A stretch of 64,000 nucleotides of DNA, taken from assembly GCA_017163975.1 (NCBI GenBank), contig JAFFSR010000347.1, forward strand, positions 942,001 through 1,006,000, given 5' to 3'. A model generated the notes under the pieces. The model was not told the origin of the DNA. It saw nothing but the letters and a program-made list of their open reading frames with translations, and did not search any database. Within the stretch, counting starts at the first letter, position 1. Each line of letters begins with the position of its first letter. The translations under genes were made by a program, and so were the position numbers. The DNA comes from Anastatus disparis. Its lineage: Eukaryota > Arthropoda > Insecta > Hymenoptera > Eupelmidae. This document shows, piece after piece, positions 1 to 12,441 of the stretch.

Positions 1-2105
1 AATAAAATATTTAATTCAAATAAAGCCAGCTTTATTTGTAAAAAAATAACCATAAACATACTTGCACCGAAAAAAATCCGGAGTCCCAGCGGTTCCGTAA
101 ATCCTTCAAACGCTATTGTTCGCAAAACCGCAACTATATTCGTATAAAAGTCTAATCACAAACGTTCCATTATCCCTTAACTCGTTGGATTCGATTGAAG
201 TATGCGTGCGTTGATATTAACTCAACAGTATAAGTTAAGCGTATATGTAATGCTATATGTTCCATAACCAAAATACACATGATTATAAACGTAAACGAAA
301 GCGATTCTATCGATATAGTATTAGTACAATCCAAAATACGGTTACATTAACGAATCACAAAGATTAGATAGGTGCGGTAACATAGCAGTTCACTGTATAT
401 ACAGCGCACAGCTCTGCCGTCGAACTGTGGCCGGTGGGGGTAAGTGTAATATGATCCGTCAAAATTAACAAACGCGCTCTGTTCCGGACTCGTAAGACAA
501 CGAGTCGATAAGGTTTTACACGATATTATTTAGGAAATGAAGCGATTGAAGCGACATAGTTTAACAACACGAGTTTAGTCAACACTATCATACATTAATT
601 CTATATATAAGAAATGGAACCATTAAAGCTTATGGGAACGATAGCTATTTAAGAAAAGGAGAATCGCACTTATTCAAATAGTTGAATGCGATGATGTTTC
701 ATATTTACTTTTTAATTAATTGAGCAAATTATAATAGAAATGATGAGAGAGATACTAATACATTATTATATATTCATTGGTTTAATATTTCATTAAATAT
801 TTATAGTAAATAAATAAATGTATATTTATTACTCGCACGCTTGAAAAATAAAAATCGCTGCAAATCAAGTAATATATATTCCATTTGTCATTCAAAATAA
901 CATATAAAAAACTTTAGAAATGTAGTCTAGAGTTAGGATTTATAGGATATTTCGAATTTTTAAAATTCTAAAATAAAATTTTTAATGCTTTTTTTATACT
1001 AAACAATTATCAATTTTTAATACTAAGTTAATTAAATACTTTTTGTTAGAAAGATAACATATGATATTTTAAGAATTATGATATGTAGGTTATTTTACTT
1101 ATGTGATTAGTGTAAATATCATATTTAATCTATCAAAATAGTTACAAAATTAATATTTTTATAAACTTTAGTTTATTTTTCCATCAACAACCAGGGAAAT
1201 TCCTGAAAATTAATTATTTTTGTGAAGAAAAAACTTTTAGAAAAAATGTATAATTTACTAAAAATTGAATAAAAAAAATTTCATATATATTTTTATTTCA
1301 TTAAGAGGCGGTCGGAACCAAATCGGTGACTTAGTTCGGTGCTTGTAATAAATGCTTATAATAATTTATTCATTTATTAATATGGTAAAAATGTAGTCAT
1401 TTCCTCTAGTCATGTATATAAAGAATAATTTAAAATATTTAAAGCCACAAAAATATACAAAATATTGTTATAAAGCGAAAAATGCCACCTAACAATCGAC
1501 ACGACAGTTTTTTGCATGCGGTATATCTCAAGCCAGTTTGATATTTGTAATAAATGCTTATAATAATTTATTTACTTATTCATATGGTAAAAATATAGTC
1601 ATTTCCTCTAGTCATGTATATAAAGAATAATTTGAAATAGTTTAAGCCATAAAAATATACAAAATATTATCGTAAAGCGAAAAATGCTGACTTGATATAT
1701 ACCGCAAGTCACCGATTTGGTTCCGACCGCCTCTTAACATTGTTTCCAGTCAAGAGGGCTATTTATTTATTAATTTATTTATTCATTTATCCACTTATTT
1801 AATTATCAACGAGAGTGAAATATATATGTGATTTACGTTAATTAATTGTTTATAAATTAACAACTTATCTATTTAACAAACAATAACTCATATAAAAAAA
1901 ATTTTTGGACATAATTGTAAATAAAATTGGACATAATTGAAAATAACTGTTAATAACTGTAAATAAATGTAAATAAATGTAAATAACTGTAAATAACTGC
2001 AAAAAAGTGTTAAAAAATGTGGGAATTGAGACATAAATAACAGTTATTTACAATTATTTACAATTATTTACTGTTATTTACTCTTATTTACAGTTATTAA
2101 CTGTT
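1..2105. repeat. Left arm of giant inverted repeat
   Basis: Read on the opposite strand, this stretch matches 22930-25227 over almost its whole length with a few per cent mismatches by eye. The match starts at base 1 of the window, so the palindrome may continue upstream. The arm contains a 437-bp TTAA-flanked MITE (1301-1737) that the other arm lacks. No coding sequence is conserved between the arms: a short frame near 262 ends early relative to its right-arm counterpart at 24216-24431. It could be the terminal inverted repeat of a very large foldback element or an inverted genomic duplication. Confidence 0.85.
1301..1737. mobile_element. TTAA-flanked MITE, copy 1
   Basis: Both ends carry the inverted motif GAGGCGGTCGGAACCAAATC next to TTAA (1301-1304 and 1734-1737). 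The same motif ends copy 2 at 19336-21506. The interior holds two diverged direct copies of a block containing AATAAATGCTTATAATAATT (about 1347 and 1547). There is no ORF, so it is non-autonomous. TTAA duplication is typical of piggyBac and of some Kolobok elements; piggyBac-like is the likelier guess. The right palindrome arm keeps the unoccupied single TTAA near 23301. Confidence 0.85.
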
Positions 2106-2690
2106 ATTTACACTTATTAACTGTATACTTATTTACAGTTATTTATATTTATTTACAGTTATTTACATTTATTCACTTTTTTCACAATTATTTACAGTTA
2201 TTTACGATTATTTATAGTTTTTTACAATTATTTGCAGTTATTTACATTTTCGAAAATATTCACGAATTTATTCAATAATTTTATATATAGGCGAAAATTT
2301 TTAAAAATGTGAATAACTGTAAATAATTGTAAATAATTATAAATAACTGTAAATAACTGTAAAAAACTGTAAATAACTGTAAATAACTATAAATAATTGT
2401 AAATAATTATTAATAACATTAAATTATTCACTAATTCAAAAATTTTTGAAAATGTAAATAACTGTAAATAATTATGAACAATTGTAAATAATTATAAAAA
2501 ACTGTAAATAATTGTAAATAATTGTAAATAACTGTAAATAACAGTTAATAACTGTAAATAACTGTAAATAATAGTAAATAATAGTAATTAATAGTAAATA
2601 ATAGTAAATAACTGTAAATAACTATTATTTATGTCTCAATTCTGACATTTTTTAACAGTTATTTACAATTATTTACTATTATTTACAGTT
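1905..2690. repeat. AAATAACTGT / ACAGTTATTT array
   Basis: Degenerate 10-12-bp units occur in long runs, first as ACAGTTATTT-like then as AAATAACTGT-like, so blocks can fold back on each other. The right arm has only the outer part of this array (22935-23110). About 585 bp (2105-2690) is extra on the left, so the array either expanded here or was lost on the right. Confidence 0.7.
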
Positions 2691-3972
2691 TTTCACATAA
2701 ATTATTTCCATATGGGAAATAATTGATTTAACAGTTTTTAAGAAATCACACAAAAAATCTTGCTCACAAAAAGTGTTAAAACACTAAATCATAGACAAGT
2801 TTTCTATTATTTTTTTCATATATGATCCTTAACAATATTTATAAATATAATTTTTTCAAAAAAACATTATTGATTATAAACTGGTTAGAAAATGATTAGA
2901 TAAATAATGGGGGGGGGGTCCAATATATAGAATGTTCATCTAAAATTTGCGTCAAAAATACGAATTTTATTTATTCGAATAATTATTCCGAAATTTTGAA
3001 GTTCACCCTATTGAAAATAAAGACGTCTTTTTATAACGTCATAAAATGACGTAATTATATGACGTCATTTTATGACGTTATTTGGTATGTCATTATTTCG
3101 GACAAAAAATGACGTCATGTAATAACGTCATTTTATGACGTTATTAAATGACGTCATGATTGAGAAAATTACGTCTTCGAAAAGAAAATTTTTGTTGAAA
3201 AAAGTACTTTTTGGCATGACTACCATTGTTTTCCGCTGCTGGGTATAGTGCCTGCATTCGCCAGCTTATTATCATTGAGTGCTTAGGCTGAGAAACATCC
3301 TCTTCTAAGTATTAGATGTTCGATTCATCTAAGGTACCCAAATATCTCGCCCTATTAAAAAATAATTACGTAATTTTATAACGTCATAAAATGACGTTAT
3401 TTAATGACTTAATTTTATAACGTCATAAAATGACGTCATTAAATGACGTCATTTTGTTAACTTTAACCTTCTGACAGCCGGCATTTTTTCCACTAAAAAA
3501 GTGTAACATTCTCGAAATTTTCCGTATAAATGTTTCTCAAGTAATAGTATATGTGGGCCGATCATGGGATGACGCCATATGGCGTCATCCCGGCTGTCAG
3601 AAGGTTAATAAAGATTATTACATTTTATTTCTCACTGCGAAAACTAGCACATCTGAGAAAGCTCTAACAAAAAGTAACACATTTTAAAAGCTTATATTCC
3701 ACAGAAACTAGCACATTTTGCCGTTTTGTCATCGTAAGCCGTCGCTACACTGAGAGAAAATGCATGCTAATAGAGCATGCAAACTGCCATCTACGCGAGC
3801 ATATAAAACATTGATACAAATATGAAAGGCATGAGAAGCTCTATTAGTATTGGATTACTTCATACTAAAAAAGATGGTATGAAGAGTAACTAAAGCATTA
3901 ACGGCATTCACTGATGACTCACGTGGTATACTTCGATGACTCCCAACTCTCATATTCTTTGTTTGCTTGAGT

Positions 3973-5102
3973 CGCCTCCTCTTTTGGGTGGCGACGCGAG
4001 CAGACATGGCTGGTCTATATCCAAAATCATGTCGCAAATTTCGTTAACGTATTTTCGTTGTATGAATCTTTTTTTTCTTTTCTTTTCTTTTTTCATGAGG
4101 GAAGAGACATTATAAATATAATCTGTTAAACTTTGTAACTATCAATAATTATATTTTTAACTAAAAATTTAATTATTTTAAACAGCTGGGAGGCAGATGA
4201 GCATGTACGATTTTACGCCAGAGATGTTTCGAAGTAGCGTTGGTCTAGTGCGTAACCTTCGCGCTTTTCTTTTTGAGTACGCGTGTTCAACTCTCGGCTA
4301 GGGTCACTTTTTATTAAATTTTTTTTTATTGTTTTAATATTTTTTATTCCTTTTTATATTTATTTTTTTTGGATTTTGTATTTTTTTAATAATTTTAAAA
4401 TTTAATTTTTCACAAGTACGCTCGTTTTTTTCAATGAAAATTTTTTAAAAATAAATTATTCTTTATAGGTAGTAATTACAAATATTGATAAATAAATAAT
4501 AGTGATGTTTATTTTATAATAGTATAGTTTAATTTATTTATAATTTAGTTTATAAAATTTACAATAAATTACAATAAATAAATAAAACTGAGGTATTATT
4601 ATTTATGTTATAATATATATTATATATTGAAATATGTTTATAAAGACAAAATTGAACTATAGTATTGTAAACATCACTATTATTTATTTATTAATATTTT
4701 AAATTATTTTCTATATGAAATAATTTATTTAAAAATATTAATAAAAAAACGAGCATACTTTAAGTAACTTGTGAAAAAATAGATTTTAAAATTAATAAAA
4801 AAATAGAAAATAAAAAAAATATAAATAAAAAAAGTAATAAAAACTATTGAAATAATAAAAAAAAAGTTTAAAAAAAGTTGTTCTAGCCAAGAGTTAAACT
4901 CGCGTACTCAAAAGAAAAAGCGCGAACGTTATGCACTAACTTTAAGTTAACAGATTATATTTATAACGTCTTTCCCTTCATAAAAAAGAAAAGAAAAGAA
5001 ATAAAATATTCACGCTACGAAAATACGTTAACAAAATTTGCGACATGATTTTGGGTATAGACCAGCCGTGTTTGCTCGCGTCGCCACCCAAAAGAGGAGG
5101 CG
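3973..5102. repeat. Foldback (1.1 kb) with internal tRNA-like segment
   Basis: 3973-4525 reads as the inverse of about 4640-5102 with many small differences. Both arms carry a tRNA-like stretch (4238-4302 and, inverted, about 4872-4937). The outer ends share CGCCTCCTCTTTTGGG. No clear target duplication was found. Short minus-strand ORFs across the arms look fortuitous. Confidence 0.75.
4238..4302 (+). pseudogene. tRNA-like relic
   Basis: A box-A-like TGGTCTAGTGCGTAACC at 4241-4257 and a box-B-like GTGTTCAACTCTCG at 4283-4296 are spaced as in a tRNA gene. I could not close an acceptor stem or assign an anticodon, so this is a relic or an internal RNA polymerase III promoter-like segment, not a working tRNA. 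Confidence 0.35.
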
Positions 5103-5571
5103 ATTTGTGCAATAGAAGCTTGTCATAGTTAGCGGCAAATAAAGAATAGTGGACAAGCCACGTTTACTCCCTTCACGTCCCATGAGAGGATACAGTGCCA
5201 GCTATCGAAGGATATCAGAGTGGGAAATTACTAAAGCATGTGAACAAACAGTTTTTCGATCGATAATGCACACAATCTCAAATCAGCAACAGCATAGATT
5301 GATCCTTGGACGAAAAATATAGGATAGGTCGTCTGAAGAGACACACCAAGAGTCGTAACCATTCTCGGAGATGCCCAGAGAGACAGAAGACCTAAAAACA
5401 ACACAAGATTATGAGTATGCAGCACCAACACTCAAGAGTAGAATATAGGTTAGGGCGTTGTGATAGCCTCAACCTCACGCACACGAACGACGCACACATT
5501 ACAGCGACTAATCTCGGAGTAGTTAGCAACACGGATGCTAACTACAACATGTAAAAGAAGCAAAGACACTG

Positions 5572-7931
5572 TTCTTGATAATAAATCACGAGGAGTTAAA
5601 GATGAACGGTGACGAGAAGTACACAACGACACGGCGTAGCAGAAACTGTCATGGCGACGGCATAAGAGCAAGAAGGATAGATAGAACGAACGACTTCAGG
5701 CTGGACACGTAGTCACATAAGTGCTGTGCCGTACTGTGCCATGCTGTACCTTAAATTTTAAAATAATTCACCGTTTCTAAATTGAGATAGGAAACTTTAT
5801 AAATTGCAATTAGGACGTAAATTTGTTCAAAATTGTAATTTCATAAGTCTGTATCTCAATTTAGAAGCAGTGAATAGTTTTGAAATTGAAGGTTCATGGC
5901 CCTAACCATCTTACTGGTGAGAAGTGAAACAGTGAGAATTGATTTAAAAATGGGTTTTTACGCATGCGCAAACTCGATGTTTTCAGATTATTTAGTATTT
6001 TTCAAACTAATTTATATGAAATAAACCGCGTGAGTTGGTGAGATGATGAAAAAATCCTTCTCCATATGTTGTTTTCTATTTCACATCATAGAGCTCTATC
6101 TCCCCTGTTGAAAATAAGTACGTACTTCAAATATGTACTTCGAGTATGTACTTCAAGTATGTACTTCAAGTATATACTTTACTTAAGTACGTACTATTTT
6201 GGAACATTTTAGTAGGTACTGCTTTGAAAAGTATATACTTTTATTGAAAATATGTACTTTTAAAGTATATTTTGATAAATAATATTTTTTAAAGTATGTA
6301 CTTTATTAGAAAATACGTATTTTTTTAAAGTATGTACTAATTAAAAACATTTAAGTAGGTACTTTTTTTAAAAGTATATATTTTTAAAAAAGTACATACT
6401 AAAATGACCAAAAAAAATTACTTACTTTAGCTACAGAACATACTTGAGTATGAAGGTTCATACTTTGTACAAAAAAAATATGTATGAAAATGTTCTAAAA
6501 AGTATATACTTCTATATAAGTACGTACTTTTCTTAAAATAGATTATATACTTTTAAAGATAACAAATGAAATTTTACAGAAAAGTCAGTAAAAGTTGTAG
6601 ATTATTTTTATTTTTAATAATTCCTCAAGTTAGTAACTTGGTAAGTATTTTCTTCCAAAAGGAAGAAAATACTTAAAAATAAGGTAAGCATCGACTCTGC
6701 GTAGATCGAAAAGCTTGAGCGAACAAACTCGAAATGTTATAACTTTATATATATTCTCACGTCACTGAAATTCGGGTAGAGGATCGCAAAATTAACAAAA
6801 ACGCCACCAATCAGTCAAAGACAGAATTAATAATTGATTCAAATAATTTTTTCAGCACTTACGTTTTTAGCTGTTAGGTGGCATTTTTCTTAACTTTGCG
6901 ATCCTGTATCCGAATTTCAGAGATGCAGGTATATAAGGCTATGATATTCCGTATTTGTTTACAGTCGAAAATCAGTACATACTTTAATCACATACTTCGA
7001 GTATCAAGTATATATACTTTAGATCAAGTACGTACTTTTTTGGAACATTTTAGTAGGTACTTTTTTGGAACATTGTAGTACGTACTCTTTTAGAAAAGTA
7101 TGCACTTTTCAAAAAGTACATACTAAAGTAAATAAAAATTAGTCACGTAGCTACGGTATTTACTTTTATATGAAGGTACACACATCGTATAAAAAAGTAT
7201 GTATGAAAATGTTTTAAAAAGTATATACTTCTATATAAGTAAGTACTTATATTAAAATAGGGTACATACTTTTCAAGAAAGTACTCATTTTTAAAATAAA
7301 AGTACTTAGAAATATTTTTAAAAAGTACATACTTTCAAAATAGTAGGTATTGTCTAATAAAGTACATATTTAAAAAAATATTATTTATCAAAATATACTT
7401 AAAAAGTACATACTTTCAATAAAAGTATATACTTTTCAAAAAAAGTATCTATTAAAATGTTCCAAAATAGCACGTACTTAAGTAAAATATATACTTTTAG
7501 TACATACTTGAAGTACGTACTCAAAGTATGTACTTCAAGTACATACTTTGAGTATACTTTCAACAGGGTCACTATTTCACTTCTCACCAGTGAGATGGTT
7601 AGCCCCTGAACCTTCAATTTCAAAACTATTCACTGCTTCTAAATTGAGATACAGACTTATGAAATTACAATTTTGAACAAATTTACGTCCTAATTGCAAT
7701 TTATAAAGTTTCCTATCTCAATTTAGAAACGGCGAATTATTTTAAAATTTAAGGTACGGCATGGCACAGCACGGCACAGCACTTATGTGACTACGTGTCC
7801 AGCCTGAAGTCGTTCGTTCTATCTATCCTTCTTGCTCTTATGCCGTCGCCATGACAGTTTCTGCTACGCCGCATCGTTGTGTACTTTTCGTCACCGTTCA
7901 TCTTTAACTCCTCGTGATTTATTATCGAGAA
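5572..7931. mobile_element. Foldback with about 365-bp arms enclosing element D
   Basis: 5572-5936 pairs with about 7575-7931, including the distinctive GTCACATAAGTGCTGTGCCG-type segment. Roughly 165 bp of unpaired sequence (5937-6102) and element D fill the centre. Two short minus-strand frames at 5231-5671 were not recognised and are not supported as genes. Confidence 0.75.
6103..7568. mobile_element. Element D: CCC...GGG MITE, 2-bp TSD
   Basis: It starts CCCTGTTGAAAATAAGTACG and ends TTTCAACAGGG, with TC on both sides (6101-6102, 7569-7570). Subterminal regions are packed with variants of AAGTACGTACTT, itself palindromic. Its terminal motif is nearly that of element A, yet the subterminal motif is quite different. 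No transposase. Confidence 0.8.
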
Positions 7932-8371
7932 GAGAAAAATGCTTAACTTTAATCATGTAAAATTTTATAAAACACGCATACTTGTGATGTTTTATACATC
8001 ACACAATAATGTGTGGTCAAGTACTAATACGATTTAAAATATGAATGCTTAAAAATCATTTCGTACATATATTTTGATAATAATTAGAATTAATAAAAAA
8101 TTTCTTTGTTACAAGAAGAATATAAAATAAAAGCCATGTCAAATGTTATTGAAAACTATCTTAAACAAATTTAAAAATGATACAACTTAGATTTAAAAAA
8201 TTAGCATAAAATTAAGAATAAAAGTAATATTATAGCTATAAACTTGCCAGGCCCACTCCTCGAAAGTTATATCTTCTAAAATATATAGAATTCATGTTTT
8301 AATAATATGGTAAATACTTTCGAAACATCTATTCAAAACATTTTTTAGTATTGACTTTTTAGAATGCTTGT

Positions 8372-8783
8372 AAAGGATATTTTTCCGAATGTGTACCTCA
8401 AATGGCAGCGCTGCATATTTTACCACAGACATAAGAAAACTTCGAATTATGCATTGAGTTTCGCATCATGATTATTTTGTTTTTTCTTATAGGTTATTCA
8501 TGCAAAATTCATATGATAACAACTTATTTTATTGCTTATATAATTTAAATTCACAATATTAGATTCTATATGATTATTGAACTAAGAAATAAAAATTTTA
8601 TTTAATAAAATTATAATTCGGATCATGAAAAAAGAAAGTAATATTGTTTATTTACTAAAATTATGTCATTAAGTAATAAGTAACGATGATGCGAAATTTG
8701 CTCTATAATTTGGAATTGTCTTATGCCTGTGGTAAAATATGCGATTTTGCCATTTGAGGTTAACATTCGGAAAAATATCCTTT
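8372..8783. mobile_element. Foldback MITE (412 bp)
   Basis: The ends AAAGGATATTTTTCCGAATG and its complement are followed by about 60 bp of further inverted match. No ORF. Target duplication not resolved. Confidence 0.7.
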
Positions 8784-8889
8784 CCGCCAAGTGTACATAT
8801 ACATTTATCTGTATACATAAAAAATATTTAAATTAAACAAAATAGTGAAATATATACATGTGCAACATAATTTATAAAAAAGAAAAATT

Positions 8890-8975
8890 ATGTTTAGTCG
8901 GGAATTGAACTACCGACAGATATCATACAAGTCCGTCACCTTCGATACGCAGTTTCGCCTACAGGGGGATACGCG
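8890..8975 (-). pseudogene. Possible tRNA-like relic
   Basis: On the minus strand AGTTCAATTCCCGAC near 8895-8909 resembles a box B, with a weak box A upstream. The cloverleaf cannot be closed by eye. Weak call. Confidence 0.2.
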
Positions 8976-9304
8976 TTAAATGGGCGTTTTGTCCCTAAGT
9001 GGTGAGATGATACCACACTTACTATATAAGGTGGTTTTGAGTATGTACCCACAGCGCCTGCTCTAAAAATGTAAATGCGTCTTTATAATTATACGTAAAT
9101 CCTAATATATGTGAATATGTATTAAAGTATAAATATGATGTAATAGTATATAAAATAGTATGTTGTAAGTAAATATGTGTTTTGCACAGTAAATATTTAT
9201 AAAATATAAAATGAAAAATAAAATGTTGAACAGAATCGTAACACAATACCTTTCGAACGGTAAAAAAGGATAAAATTAACCAAATCATATTGGAATTGTT
9301 GACT

Positions 9305-9856
9305 TCCCCAAAGCCTCCGGAAACCTCACACTAGAATCATCCTGAAAGCTTCTAGCATTTTTTTATGGAAGCTTCCATGAAGTATTTTTAGAACCTTACG
9401 GCAATCTTTCTTGAAAGCTTCTTGTAAGATTCAAAAGGCTTTTATACTAGCTTCCATGGAAGCTTACTGATTTCTTCCATGGAAGCATCCTGGAATCTTC
9501 CATTGAATCTTTCTGAAAAAAAAGTGCGCGGGACATTTTACGCTTCCAGAAAGCTTTAATTGAAGCTTTCACGGAAGCTTGCATGTAAGCTTTTTGCATT
9601 ATTCTGTGGAAGCTTCCATGAATTACTTTTGGAACCTTACGGCAATCTTCCTTGGAAACTTCTTGTAAGATTCAAAAAGACCTTTATGCTAGCTACCATG
9701 GAAGCTTACTGATTTCTTCCACGAAAGCTTCCTGGAAGCTTCCATTAAATCTTTCTAAATGAAAAGTGCGTGGGACATTTTACGCTTCCAGGAAGCTTAC
9801 ATGGAAGCTTCCGGGAAGTTTCCGAACCTTTTATGGAAGCTTTGGTGCTATGTGGG
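9305..9856. mobile_element. GGAAGCTTCC-rich element with J-like terminus
   Basis: Two direct copies of a roughly 240-bp block (about 9355 and 9595) are dense in GGAAGCTTCC-type palindromes. On the minus strand the right end reads CCCACATAGCACCAAAGC, close to the left end of element J (CCCACATAGCATAAAAG). The left end is poorly preserved. It lies just inside the right TIR of element A. Confidence 0.5.
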
Positions 9857-10679
9857 ATAAGCTTTTAAAATGTGTTACTTTTTGTTAGAGCTTTCTCAGA
9901 TGTGCTAGTTTTCGCAGTGAGATATAAAATCTGATAATCTTTATTAACCTTCGGACAGCCGGGATGACGCCATATGGCGTCATCCCATGATCGGCCCACA
10001 TATACTATCACTTAAGAAACATTTATACGGAAAATTTCGAGAAAGTTACACTTTTTTAGTAGAAAAAATGCAAGCTGTCCGAAGGTTAAAGTTAACAAAA
10101 TGACGTCATTTAATGACGTCATTTTATGACGTTATAAAATTACGTCATTAAATAACGTCATTTTATGATGTTATAAAATTAAGTAATTATTTTTTAATAG
10201 TGCGAGATATTTGGGTACCTTAGACGAATCGAACATTTAATACTTAGAAGAGGATGTTTCTCAGCCTAAGCACTCAATTATAATAAGCTGGCGATTGCAG
10301 GCACTATACCCAGCAGCGGAAAACAATGGTAGTCATGCCAAAAAGTACTTTTTTCAACAAAAATTTTCTTTTCAAAGACGTAATTTTCTCAATCATAACG
10401 TCATTTAATAACGTCATAAAATGACGTTATTACATGACGTCATTTTTCGTCCGAAATAATGACATACAAAATAACGTCATAAAATGACGTCATATAATGA
10501 CGTCATTTTATGACGTTATGAAAAGACGTCATTATTTTCAATAGGGCAAATTTAAGAAAATTCATAAAATAGAAATGCGTAAACTACAAATGCCCAATCA
10601 ACCGAAGTTAGATTATTAGAATATTATTTATTCGACATTAATAATAAGTCAACTATTTCGAAATTACAACTGCACTAAT

Positions 10680-10912
10680 TGTCAAGAATAAGCGAGCGGC
10701 ATCACTCTGAAGTTGCTCCGCCATTCTGTGCTTATGTTTTGTTGGTTGCAGCGCTATGGCTCAACAGCGGTCATCGCCTTGATTACACAAAGCTGCCAGT
10801 TGAAAGCTAGCTTTCGCACATAGAGCCACGCTCCTTTACTAAGATTGATATATAGATATTTTGTACTTATTATTTAAAAAAAATTGTTCTCTTTAATAAA
10901 TATATCTCAACA
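10680..10912 (+). repeat. Copia 5' LTR
   Basis: It starts TGTCAAGAATAAGCG and ends ATATATCTCAACA. An AATAAA lies close to the 3' end (about 10895). It is nearly identical to 17772-18004. Confidence 0.95.
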
Positions 10913-10930
10913 GGTTATAGGCCAGGCACG
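10913..10930 (+). promoter_or_regulatory. Copia primer-binding site
   Basis: GGTTATAGGCCAGGCACG follows the LTR directly. It resembles the copia-type site that pairs with an internal part of initiator tRNA-Met, as in Drosophila copia. The match is from memory of the family and was not computed. Confidence 0.6.
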
Positions 10931-11146
10931 CTTTAACAGCGCGTGTTTTCTTTTTTGTGTTTCTTTAAAAAAAGGTTGTAGTGTTAGTGCTATAAGAAGG
11001 AAGGAGAAGAAAGAGGAGAGTTTTACATTTTAGTTCGAGAGCGTCGCGAGCAGCCATATTGAATTGCTTGTGTTTTGGCTGGAAGTTTTGCTGTTGGAGT
11101 TTTGCCGTTTGAATTTTTTCTTAAGTTGTCAAATCTTGTTGGTGGA

Positions 11147-11195
11147 ATGTCGGCTGACCAAGATAGGAAAATGTTTGACGTCCCTAAGTCTCGGG
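11147..11195 (+). CDS. Candidate exon 1 of spliced gag leader
   Basis: An ATG at 11147 opens 16 codons beginning MSADQDRKMFDVPKSR and one extra base, followed by GTGAGT at 11196, a good 5' splice site. The next coding block starts after an AG at 11935-11936 with two bases that complete the split codon (GAT, Asp). Translation resembles no protein I recognise. The intron would be about 740 bp, unusual inside a retrotransposon because splicing of genomic RNA would remove it. It may be a subgenomic gag leader or a captured host gene segment. Confidence 0.4.
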
Positions 11196-11936
11196 GTGAG
11201 TTTTCTTTACTGACGGTGGAAAATTCATTATTAAAAATTGTCTTCAAATTTAATTGAAAATTTTAGTATAAAATTTTTTTTTGTTGTTTGAAAATTGAAA
11301 GTTTTTATTAATGGAAATAATTGTTTATTTTATTAAAAATTTTATTTTATTGAAAATTTTGTTTGTTAAAAATTTAGAAGAGAGGAATTTTTACAGAGGG
11401 TGATTACTGAATTTTACAGATAAAATCAGAAAAAAAAAATTGTTTAAAATTTTTTTTTTTTTATTATTATAAAAAAAAAGAGAATCGTCAATTAAAATTT
11501 TTAATTTAAAAAAAAGAAAAGGGAATTATTTCTTTTGTTTTTGCTGGACGTGTGTGGACGTGTGTGGCGGCCATGTTTATTTCTCTCTCTCTCTCTCTCT
11601 CATATTCTTTCTCCTCTTCTTTTAGCGTTCGTTCTCGTAAAGAGGGAGTAACTTGACGTGGACGCATGTCAAGTTCGGGCTACAGAATTAACTGTATGTA
11701 TAAAATGATGCCCAAATATACTCTGAACGAGTTGAACGAATTAAATTGAAAATACATGCATGTGTATGTGTATGTATACATATATGTATAATTTTTTTTT
11801 TTTACGATAATGTACATACGTGCGTATTCTACGCGTATTAAGATGGAATATGTATTACTTTATGAATAGCTTGATTAATTTAATTTTTCTTTTGTTTTGT
11901 ATAAATCTAAAATTAATAAGTTTGAATTATTAACAG

Positions 11937-12083
11937 ATGAGAGGAACGTCAGGTTGTTTTTGCTTCTGCAAGATCAGGAGCTACAAATCTCTGAAAGACA
12001 TCCTGGAGAAGGGATGTATCCTGAAGTGAATAGTGAAGGAGAGATTTTTATAATTACGTCTTCAGGCGTTGAATATCCTATAG
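11937..12083 (+). CDS. Candidate exon 2 of spliced gag leader
   Basis: The block lies between TTAACAG (ending 11936) and GGTAAAA (donor GT at 12084). It is open in the frame predicted by exon 1, entering and leaving in phase 1. The product is about 49 residues, includes LFLLLQDQELQISE and a Gly/Pro-rich stretch, and has no recognised domain. The combination of matching phases at both ends with usable splice signals is better than chance, but RNA evidence is needed to prove it. Confidence 0.4.
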
Positions 12084-12441
12084 GTAAAATTTGCTTGATT
12101 AAAAAGCTTGAAAATTAAATTGATTTAAAAAAATTAATTTAATACAATTTATGCATGCAATTCAGATTCAAATTTTGTTGGCCGGTACATGTGGTGTGGT
12201 GTATGTTGTTGCTGCTACACTGCGTGTACCGATACAGGCTGTAAGCTTTACTCTATTCATTGTTGTACGTTAATTGAGTGAGTCTTTTATTTATAAATAC
12301 CAGCCTTAAATATATAATAATCTATTAATTGTTGTACGTTAATTGAGTGATTATATATTATAATTTATTTTATGTGAGTCTCTATTCTTTTTAAGTGTTG
12401 TACCTTGAAGAATTATAACTCATTAAATAATTGAATTACAG

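Larger units (their letters stand above)
3006..10546. mobile_element. Element A: 7.5-kb CCC...GGG element, 689-bp TIRs, 2-bp TSD
   Basis: It begins CCCTATTGAAAATAAAGACG and ends with the complement; CA flanks both sides (3004-3005, 10547-10548). The arms 3006-3694 and 9858-10546 are equal in length and rich in TGACGTCATTTTATGACG-like palindromes. The other arm of MITE B has the uninterrupted sequence near 18245-18255, which proves the 2-bp duplication. No transposase ORF remains; the interior is further foldbacks (3973-5102, 5572-7931, 8372-8783) and a repeat block (9305-9856). It belongs with D, E, F, G, K, L and M by its ends. Confidence 0.85.
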
